Assembly: GCA_051002235.1 (NCBI GenBank)
Contig: JBPCMN010000085.1
Span: forward strand, 5,789 to 69,788
DNA: 64,000 bases
Direction of reading: 5' to 3'
Source of the DNA: JBPCMN01 sp013695115
GTDB lineage: Bacteria > Actinomycetota > Acidimicrobiia > IMCC26256 > JACDBD01
Under the pieces are notes generated by a model that did not search any database, had not been told where the DNA came from, and saw nothing but the letters and a program-made list of their open reading frames with translations. The position numbers and the translations under genes are program-made. The stretch's first letter is position 1, and every line of letters begins with the position of its first letter. Shown in pieces: positions 55,764 to 63,981 of the stretch.

Positions 55764-55915
55764 GGAGACCCGATCTTGATTCCGTTTGCCCCGGTTTCGC
55801 GGCGTTCGGTGGCGGAAGTGCGCGCCTGGCGGCGCCCACGATGCCGCGTCCACTCTGTCCGGCTCGTGGCGGTTCGCACCCGTGATCATGCACATGTCAC
55901 CGCTCGGTCGCGCCA

Positions 55916-55944
55916 TTGGCCGTTCGGGGGTCGCTTCGTACCCT
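55916..55944 (+). promoter_or_regulatory. Promoter of the 76-residue gene
   Basis: -35-like TTGGCC (55916-55921), a 17-base spacer, -10 box TACCCT (55939-55944), then six bases to ATG 55951. Confidence 0.55.
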
Positions 55945-55950
55945 CCCGAC

Positions 55951-56181
55951 ATGCGACGACCTCCCCACGGCGGCACCCACCGACCCGGACTCGTCCGTCC
56001 CGGCAGCGGCTACGGCCGCCCGGCCGGCCGGCCGGGCCCCGACCTCGCCGCCCAGGCCGCCGCCCGCGACCACCAGGCCTGGTGGGAGCTTTCGGCCGAC
56101 CCGGTGGGCGCGGTGGTGTTCGCCGCCACCGCCGCCACCGACGCGACAAAGCCCGGGCTGATCGAGCGACCCGCCAACTAG
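55951..56181 (+). CDS. Small orphan protein, leaderless gene
   Basis: A 76-residue product. It begins with a Gly/Pro/Arg-rich low-complexity part (RRPPHGGTHRPGLVRPGSGY), then an amphipathic Ala-rich helix (DLAAQAAARDHQAWWELSAD) with a Trp pair, and ends TDATKPGLIERPAN. The open frame extends upstream, but ATG 55951 lies six bases after a TACCCT -10 box, with TTGGCC as a -35 box 17 bases further up. That is one of the most complete promoters in the window, which supports a real gene. I recognise no family. It lies 56 bases before the exporter pair and could be a regulator or leader peptide, but no evidence points to a role. Confidence 0.55.
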   Translation: MRRPPHGGTHRPGLVRPGSGYGRPAGRPGPDLAAQAAARDHQAWWELSADPVGAVVFAATAATDATKPGLIERPAN

Positions 56182-56237
56182 CCTGCCCGGACCGGCGCGG
56201 CGCACCCCCGCGGCCGCGCCGCCAGGAGCGGAGCACA

Positions 56238-57776
56238 GTGGGACCCTCGACGACCGGCCGGACCGCGCCCGGCCGCGCCACCCCACCACACGCCGCCGGG
56301 GGCGACGCCCCGACCGTCCTCGCTGACTACTCCGGCGTCGAGGAGGTCCCGGCAGTCGCCTGGCCTCTCCTCCTGCGCGAGCGCCTCCGGCGCCGGATGC
56401 GGGAGAGCGACCGCTACCGCTGGTGGGTGCTGTGGACGGTCCTGGCCGGCCTGTTCGCGGCCGGGTTCACGATCACCGTCCTCGCGGTCTCGCTGCCCAC
56501 CATCGCCCGCGATCTGCACGCCGATCCCACCACCCTGACCTGGATCGTCACCGGCCCGTTCCTCGCCCACGCGCTGGGCATGCCGCTGCTCGGCAAAGTC
56601 GGCGACGTCTACGGCCACCGCCGGGTGTACCTGGTCGGCTTCGGGCTCTTCACCGTCTTCACCGGCCTCACCGCGCTGGCATGGAACGCCCCGTCGCTGA
56701 TCATCGTGCGCACCATCGGCGCGCTCGAGGGCGCGGCCACCGGACCGGCGTCGATGGCGCTCATCATGCACGCCTTCCCGGCTGAGGATCGGGTGAAGGC
56801 GATGGGGTGGTGGGCGCTCGTGGGCGCCGGCGCCCCAGTGATCGGGCTGGTGGCCGGCGGGCCGATCGTCGACGCGTTCGGGTGGAGGTGGCTGTTCGTC
56901 GCCCAGGTGCCCCTCGCGCTCAGCGCCCTGGTCGCGGCGGCGGTGCTGCTGCACGAGACGCCCCGGACGCCCCGGGTGTCGATCGACGTGCGGGGGGCGG
57001 TCGCGCTGGCGGGCGCGACGGTGCTCCCGCTCCTGGCCCTCCAGCTCGGGCGCAGCCAGGGCTGGACCGGTCCGGTGCCGGGCGGGCTGCTCGCGCTGGG
57101 CGCGGTCTTCCTGATCGTGTTCGTGCGGGTCGAGCGACGGGCCCGCGAACCGCTGCTGCCCCTCGACTTCTTCCGCCGCCGCAACTTCACCGCGTCGTTG
57201 CTGGCCCAGAGCCTCTCGCAGTTCGCCTACATGGGCGGTTTCATCGTCAGCCCGCTGCTCATGCAGAACCGCTTCGGCTACACGGTGGCGGGGACCTCGC
57301 TCATCATGCTGTGCCGCCCGTTGTCGTTCAGCCTGTCGTCCCCGGTTTCGGGGTATGTCACGGTTCGGGTCGGGGAGCGACGAGCCGCGGTCACCGGCAC
57401 CGTGCTGGTCGTTGTCTCGATGGCGTGTTTCGCGCTCGCGGCCGCCCAGGAGTCGGTGCCGCTGGTCGTGCTCGCGCTGTTGCTCTCGGGGCTGGGCCTC
57501 GGGGCGTCGTCGCCCTCGCTGATCACGTCGGCGGCCAACGCGGTGGAGCCCGAGCACCTGGGCGTGGCCAACGCCGCCCAGCAGATGGTGACGCTCATCG
57601 GGGCGGTGGCGGGGATGCAGGTCCTGGCGACGATCCAGGCCGGTGGCGGGGGTGACGGACGGTTCGCCCTCGCCTACCTGATCGGCCTGGCGGTGGCGGT
57701 GCCCGCGGTCGTGGCGGCCGGGTTCGTCCGCTCGAGCGCGCGCGGCGCCAAGCTGCGGGTTGCCCACGCCGCGTGA
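56238..57776 (+). CDS. MFS drug/proton antiporter, DHA2 family (14 TM)
   Basis: A 512-residue transporter with 14 predicted spans. After about 70 N-terminal residues comes RYRWWVLWTVLAGLFAAGFT, then GKVGDVYGHRRVYLVG (motif A), the antiporter motif C at APVIGLVAGGPIVDAFGWRW, and a second half starting RRRNFTASLLAQSLSQFAYM. These place it in the EmrB/QacA group of proton-driven exporters of toxic compounds or lipids. GTG 56238 has GGAGCGGAG upstream; the frame runs further up through the 76-residue gene region. The next gene encodes a related transporter and overlaps by four bases. Confidence 0.9.
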   Translation: MGPSTTGRTAPGRATPPHAAGGDAPTVLADYSGVEEVPAVAWPLLLRERLRRRMRESDRYRWWVLWTVLAGLFAAGFTITVLAVSLPTIARDLHADPTTLTWIVTGPFLAHALGMPLLGKVGDVYGHRRVYLVGFGLFTVFTGLTALAWNAPSLIIVRTIGALEGAATGPASMALIMHAFPAEDRVKAMGWWALVGAGAPVIGLVAGGPIVDAFGWRWLFVAQVPLALSALVAAAVLLHETPRTPRVSIDVRGAVALAGATVLPLLALQLGRSQGWTGPVPGGLLALGAVFLIVFVRVERRAREPLLPLDFFRRRNFTASLLAQSLSQFAYMGGFIVSPLLMQNRFGYTVAGTSLIMLCRPLSFSLSSPVSGYVTVRVGERRAAVTGTVLVVVSMACFALAAAQESVPLVVLALLLSGLGLGASSPSLITSAANAVEPEHLGVANAAQQMVTLIGAVAGMQVLATIQAGGGGDGRFALAYLIGLAVAVPAVVAAGFVRSSARGAKLRVAHAA

Positions 57777-59269
57777 GTGATACGCGGGACCGCCCCTCCC
57801 TCCTTGTCGAGGGTGAGCTCTACGAGGCGGCGCCCTGGTGGATCCGGCGCGCGCCCACGGGACTGCGCCACGTGCACGAGCGCGAGTCGTACCGCTGGTG
57901 GGTCCTCGTCACCGTCCTGTCGGGCATGTTCGCCACCGGGCTCACGATCACGGTGCTGACAACCGCGGTGCCCGTCATACGCGACGACTTCGGCGCCTCG
58001 CTCCCGTCGCTGTCGTGGGTCGTGGGGGCGCCGTTCCTGTTCCGGTCGATCTTCGTACCGGTCTTCGGTAAGACGGGAGATCGTCTGGGCCGCCGCCGGA
58101 TGTGGTTGCTGGGCTTCGCGGTGTCGGCGACCGCCTCGCTGTTCTGCGGCTTCGCCCCCAACGTCGGGTTTCTGATCCTGTTCCGAGCCCTGTCTGCGAT
58201 CGGTAGCGCCGCGGTCATCCCGAGCGCGCTCGCGTTGATCGCGGTGGAATTCGAACCCGAAGACCGCGTCAAGGCCCTGGGCTGGTGGTCGGCCACGATC
58301 GCGGTGGCCCCTCTGCTCGGCGTCATCATCGGCGGGTTCGTGGTCGAGGCGTTCGGGTGGCGCTGGATCTTCTTCGGCCAGTTCCCGTTCAGCGTGATCG
58401 CGCTCGGCCTCGGCCTCGTGGTGCTCCACGAGTCGACGGGCGATACGGAGGAGCAGTTCGACTTCACCGGGTCGGTCCTCTCGATCGTCGGGCTCGGCGC
58501 GCTGCTGTTGGTCTTCAACCGGGGCATCGCCGGCGACTGGGGTTGGACCTCGCTCCCGCTCGTCACCACCGCGGTGATCGCCGTGACCGCCCTGGTGGTG
58601 TTCGTCCGGGTCGAGCTGCGGTCGCCCGCCCCCGTGCTGCCGGTGAACTACTTGCGGCGCCGCCGGTTCGCGGCCGCGGTCGGGGCCAACTTCGCCGCCA
58701 ACTTCGCCTACATGGGCGGGTTCTTCATCACCTCGGTCATGCTTCACGACACCCAGTTGTTCGGGTACCGCACCGATCAGGTCGCGCTGGCCATCTCGCC
58801 GCGAGCGGCGTCGCTGGGGATCATGGGACCGATCGGCGGCTACATGGCCGCCCGCTACGGCGGCCGGCGGATGGCGACCATCGGCATGCTGCTGATCGTC
58901 GCATCGATGATCGCCCTGGCCTTGACCACCGACGGGTCGCCGTACCTCTACATCCTCCCGGGGCTGGTGCTCTCCGGCTTCGGGCTCGGGCTGGTCGCAC
59001 CGCCGTCGGCCGCGACCGTCACCAACGAGGCGGCCGAGGCTGACCTGTCGGCGGCCAGCGGCGCGCTCAACATGGGCGCGTCGATTGGATCAGCGATGGG
59101 CATCGCCACCATGTCGGCGGTGCTCACCACCGCAGCGACGACCTCGGGGCATCCCGGCGCGGGCGCCTTCTCGGCCGCCTTCCTCTTCGGCGCCGCCCTT
59201 TCCGCCATCGGGCTGTTCGCCGCCCTCAACCTCGGCCGCGACACCGGGGGCGCCACGGCGCGAGCATGA
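57773..59269 (+). CDS. MFS drug/proton antiporter, DHA2 family (14 TM), paralog
   Basis: A 498-residue transporter homologous to its upstream neighbour along the whole length. ESYRWWVLVTVLSGMFATGL, GKTGDRLGRRRMWLLG (motif A), APLLGVIIGGFVVEAFGWRW (motif C) and RRRRFAAAVGANFAANFAYM are the same landmarks. It starts with GTG 57773, overlapping the first transporter's stop (GTGA), so both are made together. The pair could form a heteromer or have distinct substrates. No TetR or MarR regulator is adjacent, unusual for multidrug exporters. The C-terminus is short. The cyclase gene begins eight bases later. Confidence 0.9.
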   Translation: MSDTRDRPSLLVEGELYEAAPWWIRRAPTGLRHVHERESYRWWVLVTVLSGMFATGLTITVLTTAVPVIRDDFGASLPSLSWVVGAPFLFRSIFVPVFGKTGDRLGRRRMWLLGFAVSATASLFCGFAPNVGFLILFRALSAIGSAAVIPSALALIAVEFEPEDRVKALGWWSATIAVAPLLGVIIGGFVVEAFGWRWIFFGQFPFSVIALGLGLVVLHESTGDTEEQFDFTGSVLSIVGLGALLLVFNRGIAGDWGWTSLPLVTTAVIAVTALVVFVRVELRSPAPVLPVNYLRRRRFAAAVGANFAANFAYMGGFFITSVMLHDTQLFGYRTDQVALAISPRAASLGIMGPIGGYMAARYGGRRMATIGMLLIVASMIALALTTDGSPYLYILPGLVLSGFGLGLVAPPSAATVTNEAAEADLSAASGALNMGASIGSAMGIATMSAVLTTAATTSGHPGAGAFSAAFLFGAALSAIGLFAALNLGRDTGGATARA

Positions 59270-59276
59270 GCGCACC

Positions 59277-60611
59277 ATGATCGACGTCCCCGAGACCCGG
59301 TACGCCACGAGCACCGGTGGCGCCAAGATCGCCTATCAGACCGTCGGCGACGGGCCCCGAGACCTCGTCTACGCGATGAGCGTGGTCTCGAACATCGAGG
59401 TGGCGTGGGAGAACCCAACGATCGCCCGATTCTTCAGACGTCTTGCATCGCTCGGCCGGCTGATCCTCTTCGACAAGCGCGGCTCCGGCGCGTCGGACTC
59501 GACCGAGGGCCCGGCGACGCTGGAGCACCGCCTGGACGACTTGCGCGCCGTCCTCGATGCCGTCGGGTCGGACGACACGGTGCTGTTCGGCTCCTCCGAG
59601 GGCGGTGCGACGTGCGCGACCTTCGCGGCAACGTACCCCGACCGTACCCGCGCGCTCGTCCTGTACAGCTCGGCGGTGGTGTCGATCCGGGACGACGAGT
59701 GCCCGTGGGCGTGGACGCGCGAGATCTTCGACGCCATCGATGCGAACATCGATACCAACTGGGCGACGGGTGAGGCGCTGGGTTTGATGAACCCGAGTGT
59801 CGGTGACGACGAGCGCGAGCGGCGATGGTACGCGCGGTACTGGCGGCTGTCGGCGAGTCCCGCCCGGGCGAAGGCCATGTTCCGGCTCAACCAGCAGATC
59901 GACATCCGCCCCGTCCTCGGTTCGATCTCGGTTCCGGCGCTCGTCCTCCACCGCACGGACGAGACGTGGATGACAGTCGAGTTCGGCCGCTACGCGGCCG
60001 CCAAGATCCCGGGGGCGAGGCTCGTGGAGCTACCTGGCGCCGACCACGAGCCCTGGCTCGGTGACGCCGAGGCGGTGCTTGCCGAGATCAGCGAATTCGT
60101 CACCGGCGTGCGCGAATCGCCTGAGCCCGACCGTGTCCTCGCGACCGTGCTGTTCACCGACATCGTCGACTCGACCGGCAGGGCATCCGCGCTCGGTGAC
60201 CGCCGATGGAAGGAGCTACTCGACCGCCACGACTCCGTGGTCCGTCAGCAGGTCGAACGGGCGCGGGGGACCTACGTCAAATCGACTGGAGACGGCGCGC
60301 TTGCGACCTTCGATGGTCCCGCCCGGGCGATCCGCTGCGCGGGCGCGATCCACCAGTCGTTGCGCGGGCTCGGCCTACAGGTCCGCGCCGGTCTCCATAC
60401 GGGTGAGGTGGAGCTCGGCGGCAACGATGTCGCCGGGATCGCGGTGCACCTGGCGGCCAGGGTGGTGGACCAGGCTGAACCGGACGAGGTGCTGGTGTCG
60501 CGCACGGTGGTCGATCTCGTCGCCGGGTCCGGACTCGAGTTCGCCGACCGCGGAGCTCACGAGCTCAAGGGCGTCCCCGGCGAGTGGCGGTTGTACGCGG
60601 TGAATCCGTGA
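59277..60611 (+). CDS. Alpha/beta hydrolase fused to class III nucleotide cyclase (copy 1)
   Basis: A 444-residue fusion. Residues 1-280 are an alpha/beta hydrolase with the nucleophile in LFGSSEGGATCATFA, an acid in VLHRTDETWM and the His in LPGADHEPWLGD; DKRGSGASDST is the usual oxyanion-side loop. Residues 285-444 are a class III adenylate/guanylate cyclase domain with metal Asps in LFTDIVDSTGRAS and VKSTGDGALATFDGPAR and GLHTGEVELGGNDVAGIAV. Such fusions are frequent in actinobacteria; the hydrolase may be a sensor or an enzyme. ATG 59277 begins the conserved IDVPETRYA. The next gene is a paralog and overlaps by four bases. Confidence 0.9.
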   Translation: MIDVPETRYATSTGGAKIAYQTVGDGPRDLVYAMSVVSNIEVAWENPTIARFFRRLASLGRLILFDKRGSGASDSTEGPATLEHRLDDLRAVLDAVGSDDTVLFGSSEGGATCATFAATYPDRTRALVLYSSAVVSIRDDECPWAWTREIFDAIDANIDTNWATGEALGLMNPSVGDDERERRWYARYWRLSASPARAKAMFRLNQQIDIRPVLGSISVPALVLHRTDETWMTVEFGRYAAAKIPGARLVELPGADHEPWLGDAEAVLAEISEFVTGVRESPEPDRVLATVLFTDIVDSTGRASALGDRRWKELLDRHDSVVRQQVERARGTYVKSTGDGALATFDGPARAIRCAGAIHQSLRGLGLQVRAGLHTGEVELGGNDVAGIAVHLAARVVDQAEPDEVLVSRTVVDLVAGSGLEFADRGAHELKGVPGEWRLYAVNP

Positions 60612-61936
60612 TCGATGTCCCCGAGACCCGGTACGCCAAGAGCGGCGACGCTCGCATCGGGTACCAGGTCGTGGGCGAGGGTCCTCCGGATCTCGTGTAC
60701 GCCCCGAGCTTCCTGTCGAACATCGACGTCTTCTGGGAGAACCCGGCGGCGGGCCACTTCCTGAGGGGCCTCGCTGCGTTCAGCCGGCTGATCGTGTTCG
60801 ACCGGCGGGGGGTCGGTACGTCCGACGCCTGGGACGACACGATCACGGTCGAGCATCGCACCGACGATCTCGCTGCCGTGCTCGACGCCGCCGGGAGCCA
60901 GTCGACCGTGCTGTTCGGATCCTCCGAAGGGGGCTCTACGTGCGCGACGTTCGCCGCGCTGTATCCCGAGCGGGTCTTGGCGCTCGTGATGTTCAGCCCG
61001 TTACTCCCGGTGCTGGAGGAGCAGTTCCCGTGGGCCTGGGCTCCGGAGGTTTTCGACGCCTTCGAGGCCGGCGTCGACGAGGCGTGGGGAACGGGGGCTG
61101 GGTTGGAGCTGATCAATCCCAGCCTCGCCGGCGACGAGCGTATGCGGCGGTGGTACGCGCGCTACTGGCGACTGTGCGCAAGCCCCGACCGGGCCAAGGC
61201 GCTCATGCGGCAGAACCGCCGACTCGACGTGGGGCCGATCCTGTCGACGATCTCCGTCCCCACGCTGGCGATCCATCGCGTCGACGAACTCTGGGTCAAT
61301 GTCGGGTACAGCCGGTACGCGGCCGCCGAGATCCCCGGGGCTCGGCTCGTCGAGCTCCCCGGCGCCGACCACGAGCCGTGGGTCGGGGATGCCGACGTGG
61401 TGCTCACCGAGATCCGCGAGTTCGTGACCGGCAGGCGCGAGCCCTCCGAGCCGGATCGCGTCCTCGCGACGGTCGTGTTCACCGACCTGGTCGGATCGAC
61501 GGCCCTGGCCTCACGGCTCGGCGACCGGCGTTGGCGTGAGTTGCTCGATGAGCACGACCGCGTGGTGGGTCAGGAGGTCGATGAGTTCCGCGGTCGCCTC
61601 GTGAAGTCGACTGGTGACGGGGTCCTGGCGACGTTTGACGGGCCCGCTCGAGCGGTGCGGTGCGCGCGGTCGATTCGCGACGCGCTTCGCGCGCTCGGGC
61701 TCGAATCACGCGCCGGTGTCCACACCGGCGAGGTCGAGTTACGGGGCGACGACGTTGGTGGCATCGCCGTCCACCTCGGCGCACGCGTCGCCGCGCTCGC
61801 CGGCGCTGGCGACGTGCTCGTCTCGCGCACGGTTGTCGACCTCGTCGCCGGGTCCGGACTCGAGTTCGCCGACCGCGGAGCTCACCAGCTCAAGGGCGTC
61901 CCCGGCGAGTGGCAGCTCTACGCGGTGGAGCGCTGA
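60608..61936 (+). CDS. Alpha/beta hydrolase fused to class III nucleotide cyclase (copy 2)
   Basis: A 442-residue paralog of its upstream neighbour, with the same order. The hydrolase part has LFGSSEGGSTCATFAALYPE and LPGADHEPWVGD; the cyclase has VFTDLVGSTALASRLGDRR, VKSTGDGVLATFDGPARAV and GVHTGEVELRGDDVGGIAV. Both metal Asps and the catalytic triad residues are kept. The start is GTG 60608, overlapping the first copy's stop, so the two are translationally coupled. The first 30 and the last 80 bases are nearly identical to copy 1, while the middle diverges. It is convergent with the DUF4242-cyclase gene. Confidence 0.9.
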   Translation: MIDVPETRYAKSGDARIGYQVVGEGPPDLVYAPSFLSNIDVFWENPAAGHFLRGLAAFSRLIVFDRRGVGTSDAWDDTITVEHRTDDLAAVLDAAGSQSTVLFGSSEGGSTCATFAALYPERVLALVMFSPLLPVLEEQFPWAWAPEVFDAFEAGVDEAWGTGAGLELINPSLAGDERMRRWYARYWRLCASPDRAKALMRQNRRLDVGPILSTISVPTLAIHRVDELWVNVGYSRYAAAEIPGARLVELPGADHEPWVGDADVVLTEIREFVTGRREPSEPDRVLATVVFTDLVGSTALASRLGDRRWRELLDEHDRVVGQEVDEFRGRLVKSTGDGVLATFDGPARAVRCARSIRDALRALGLESRAGVHTGEVELRGDDVGGIAVHLGARVAALAGAGDVLVSRTVVDLVAGSGLEFADRGAHQLKGVPGEWQLYAVER

Positions 61937-61949
61937 GCAGGCGGATTCG

Positions 61950-62756
61950 TCACTCGCTCCAGCGCACGCCGAAGATCCGGACCGGCTCGTCGAAGCCCTT
62001 GAGCTCGACTGAGCCGAGATCGTCGAGTGCGAAGCCCTTTCCCGACGCGAGCTCGCGCACCGCGCTCGACGCGCAGATCCCACCGGCCTCAGCGGACGCG
62101 CACAGGCGGGCGGCCAGGTTGACGACGGTACCGAACAGGTCGTCGTTCTCGGTGACGGGCTCTCCCGCGCTCACGCCGATACGGATCCGGAAGGGGACTT
62201 CGGCGTCACGGCTGTGTTCGTCCATCCGGCGCTGGATCGCGATGGCGGCCTCGAGCGCACGCGCAACCGAGGTGAACGAGGCCATGATGCCGTCGCCGGT
62301 GTGCTTGACCTCCGTACCGCTGTGGTGGCTGAGCAGCCCGCGAACGATCTCGTCGTGGGTGCGGACGACCGCCATCGCCTTCGCGTCGCCGAGCCGCTGG
62401 GTGAGGTTCGTCGATCCCTCGATGTCGGTGAAGAGCACCGCCCGGAACGCGGTCTCGACCCACGGCTCCCCGACGACGGGCTCAGCGATCCGGCCCAGGA
62501 AGTGGCGCACCATCCCGGAGTCGACCTCGATGATCTTGTTGGCGACCAGGCCGTGGGCGTCGCGGTGGACCGCCTCGACGGCATCCTGGTCGGGGCCCTC
62601 GGCGAGGCAGAAGGCGGATCCGGCTTCGACATCGTGCCAGTACGTGACGTAGCGCACGCCGTATTGGTCCTGGATCTCGACATCCTGGACGTGGGCGGCC
62701 GCGACCTCCTCCGGGGTGGCGCCTGCGAGCTCGTGGCGGTCCATGAAGAGGGGCAT
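61950..62756 (-). CDS. DUF4242 domain fused to class III nucleotide cyclase
   Basis: A 268-residue fusion. Residues 1-90 are a DUF4242 domain, the family of a Streptomyces nickel-binding protein: MPLFMDRHELAGATPEEVAA, RYVTYWHDVEAGSAFCLAEG and AVHRDAHGLVANKIIEVD. The conserved His and Cys residues could bind metal. Residues 100-268 are a class III cyclase with RAVLFTDIEGSTNLTQRLGD, VKHTGDGIMASFTSVARALE and ELKGFDEPVRIFGVRW; the metal Asps are present. This joins a possible metal sensor to cyclic nucleotide synthesis. It follows the SCP2 gene by eight bases and is convergent with the hydrolase-cyclase pair. Confidence 0.87.
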   Translation of the reverse strand: MPLFMDRHELAGATPEEVAAAHVQDVEIQDQYGVRYVTYWHDVEAGSAFCLAEGPDQDAVEAVHRDAHGLVANKIIEVDSGMVRHFLGRIAEPVVGEPWVETAFRAVLFTDIEGSTNLTQRLGDAKAMAVVRTHDEIVRGLLSHHSGTEVKHTGDGIMASFTSVARALEAAIAIQRRMDEHSRDAEVPFRIRIGVSAGEPVTENDDLFGTVVNLAARLCASAEAGGICASSAVRELASGKGFALDDLGSVELKGFDEPVRIFGVRWSE

Positions 62757-62764
62757 GAGCGTTG

Positions 62765-63157
62765 CTACTCCGTCGCGGCCTGGATCGCTTCTTGCAGTTT
62801 GGGGTTCCCGCCCTGCTGCTGCGACGCCATGAGCTTAGCCATGTCGCCCTGCACCTTCACCTTACCGGCCATGAACGCCTGCATCCCCGCCTGGGGGTTG
62901 TTCGATACGAACACCTCTTTGGCGGTGACGTAATCGGTCGTCAAGGTCACGTCCGCATCGTCCGAGTGGCCGGTGCCCCAGTGGCCCTTGCCGTCCCGGG
63001 CGCCCATGTGCATCTTGCGCTCGTCGCCGAACGGCGTGTCGGTGACCACCAGGTTCACGACCACATTGGCTTGGGGCGGCGCGTCGGCCCCGTGCTCGTC
63101 GACGAGCTTCTGCACCGTCTCGAACCACTCGTCGGAGAGGAACTGATGCTTGGCCAC
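62765..63157 (-). CDS. SCP2 sterol-carrier domain protein
   Basis: A 130-residue protein with one SCP2 lipid-binding domain. HQFLSDEWFETVQKLVDEHG at the start, VVVNLVVTDTPFGDERKMHM, DADVTLTTDYVTAKEVFVSN, and the typical end AFMAGKVKVQGDMAKLMASQ. These proteins bind sterols or acyl-CoAs in a hydrophobic tunnel. Start GTG 63157 was chosen over the longer frame because GAAGGAGA lies just upstream and the frame above overlaps the divergent ferredoxin. The DUF4242-cyclase gene follows after eight bases, so both may share an mRNA. A role in lipid transport or metabolism is likely. Confidence 0.87.
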   Translation of the reverse strand: MAKHQFLSDEWFETVQKLVDEHGADAPPQANVVVNLVVTDTPFGDERKMHMGARDGKGHWGTGHSDDADVTLTTDYVTAKEVFVSNNPQAGMQAFMAGKVKVQGDMAKLMASQQQGGNPKLQEAIQAATE

Positions 63158-63238
63158 CCGGTCTCCTTCGTCCCAGCCCAAGTCGGTGGCGGGAATGTAG
63201 CGACGACCGGAGCGGCCGTCCAGCTTGACCAAGCGGTC

Positions 63239-63244
63239 TACTCT
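63239..63244 (+). promoter_or_regulatory. -10 box (TACTCT) of the ferredoxin gene
   Basis: Six bases before GTG 63251, which it marks as the start. Confidence 0.5.
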
Positions 63245-63250
63245 GAACCC

Positions 63251-63559
63251 GTGGCCGCCGGCACGCGTGACGAGCGAATCGAGTCGCACGAGCGCAACCC
63301 GAAATGGAAGAACCACCCGCTGCGCATCGAGATGTCGGAGTGCATCAACTGCGACGCCTGCCTCCGGCACTGCCCCGAGCAGTTCGGAGCCATCTTCAAC
63401 CACGGGATCGACGTCATCATCGTCCCCGAGCTGTGCAGCGGTTGCGACAAGTGCCTGCCCGTCTGCCCGGTCGACTGCATCTACCCCGACCCGGACTGGA
63501 AGCCGGCCGTCGACGACTGGTGGAAGCACCCGGGTAATCCCGGCGACCCGTATCACTAG
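63251..63559 (+). CDS. Ferredoxin, two [4Fe-4S] type
   Basis: A 102-residue ferredoxin. Cluster ligands are CINCDACLRHCPEQF and CSGCDKCLPVCPVDCIY, eight or nine Cys in the usual CxxCxxC...CP pattern with the second CP displaced. About 25 residues come before the first cluster (NPKWKNHPLRIEMSE), and a short C-terminal tail ends GNPGDPYH. It probably donates electrons to an oxidoreductase such as a P450 or a reductase elsewhere. Start GTG 63251 is six bases after a TACTCT -10 box, so it is leaderless. It is divergent from the SCP2 gene and precedes gatC. Confidence 0.87.
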   Translation: MAAGTRDERIESHERNPKWKNHPLRIEMSECINCDACLRHCPEQFGAIFNHGIDVIIVPELCSGCDKCLPVCPVDCIYPDPDWKPAVDDWWKHPGNPGDPYH

Positions 63560-63581
63560 AGGCCGTTCCACCCGCCACTCC

Positions 63582-63587
63582 TAGACT
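63582..63587 (+). promoter_or_regulatory. -10 box (TAGACT) of gatC
   Basis: Six bases before ATG 63594, within the 34-base gap after the ferredoxin gene. Confidence 0.5.
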
Positions 63588-63593
63588 CCGCGT

Positions 63594-63896
63594 ATGGACG
63601 CGCGCATCACCCGAGCCGACGTGGAACACGTCGCCCACCTGGCCCGGCTCGCGCTCACCGACGAGGAGATCGAAGAACTGACCGGCCAGCTCGGCACCAT
63701 CCTCGAGCACGCCACCCAGGTCTCGGCTCTCGACACCGGCGAGGTGGCGCCGACCGCCCACCCGCTCCCAATCATGAACGTGTTCCGGGCCGACGAGACC
63801 CGCCCGTGCCTCGACCGCGACGAGGTGCTGACGGAGGCGCCCGCGGCCGAGGACGGCCGGTTCCGGGTCCCCCGCATCCTCGGCGAGGCGCCATGA
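63594..63896 (+). CDS. gatC: Aspartyl/glutamyl-tRNA(Asn/Gln) amidotransferase subunit C
   Basis: A 100-residue GatC. ITRADVEHVAHLARLALTDE is the family start, ELTGQLGTILEHATQVSALD and then PTAHPLPIMNVFRADETRP follow, ending VEDGRFRVPRIL-like sequence. It holds GatA and GatB together in the complex that turns Glu-tRNA(Gln) and Asp-tRNA(Asn) into the amidated forms. ATG 63594 is six bases after a TAGACT -10 box, indicating leaderless transcription. A core repeat hairpin (63908-63930) lies between it and the next gene, probably gatA. Confidence 0.93.
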   Translation: MDARITRADVEHVAHLARLALTDEEIEELTGQLGTILEHATQVSALDTGEVAPTAHPLPIMNVFRADETRPCLDRDEVLTEAPAAEDGRFRVPRILGEAP

Positions 63897-63907
63897 GGCG
63901 AGCGACC

Positions 63908-63930
63908 GCGGCGCAGGTACCCTGCGCCGC
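63908..63930. repeat. Repeat-related palindrome (core only), copy D
   Basis: A 23-base hairpin with perfect 10-base arms (GCGGCGCAGG and CCTGCGCCGC) around TAC. It resembles the central hairpin of copies A to C (CAGG-GTA-CCTG), but the flanks are not the same. It lies between gatC and the putative gatA. Confidence 0.6.
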
Positions 63931-63981
63931 CACGAGCCGGGGTAGGGGCGGCCCGGCCAATAGGGCCGGGAGCGGGAAAGG

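Noticed and set aside
53835..55976. Minus-strand open frame of 713 codons opposite three plus-strand genes
   Set aside because: It covers an SDR, a membrane protein and the AttH-like gene, all with better support and correct start signals; no domain is seen in the reverse frame.
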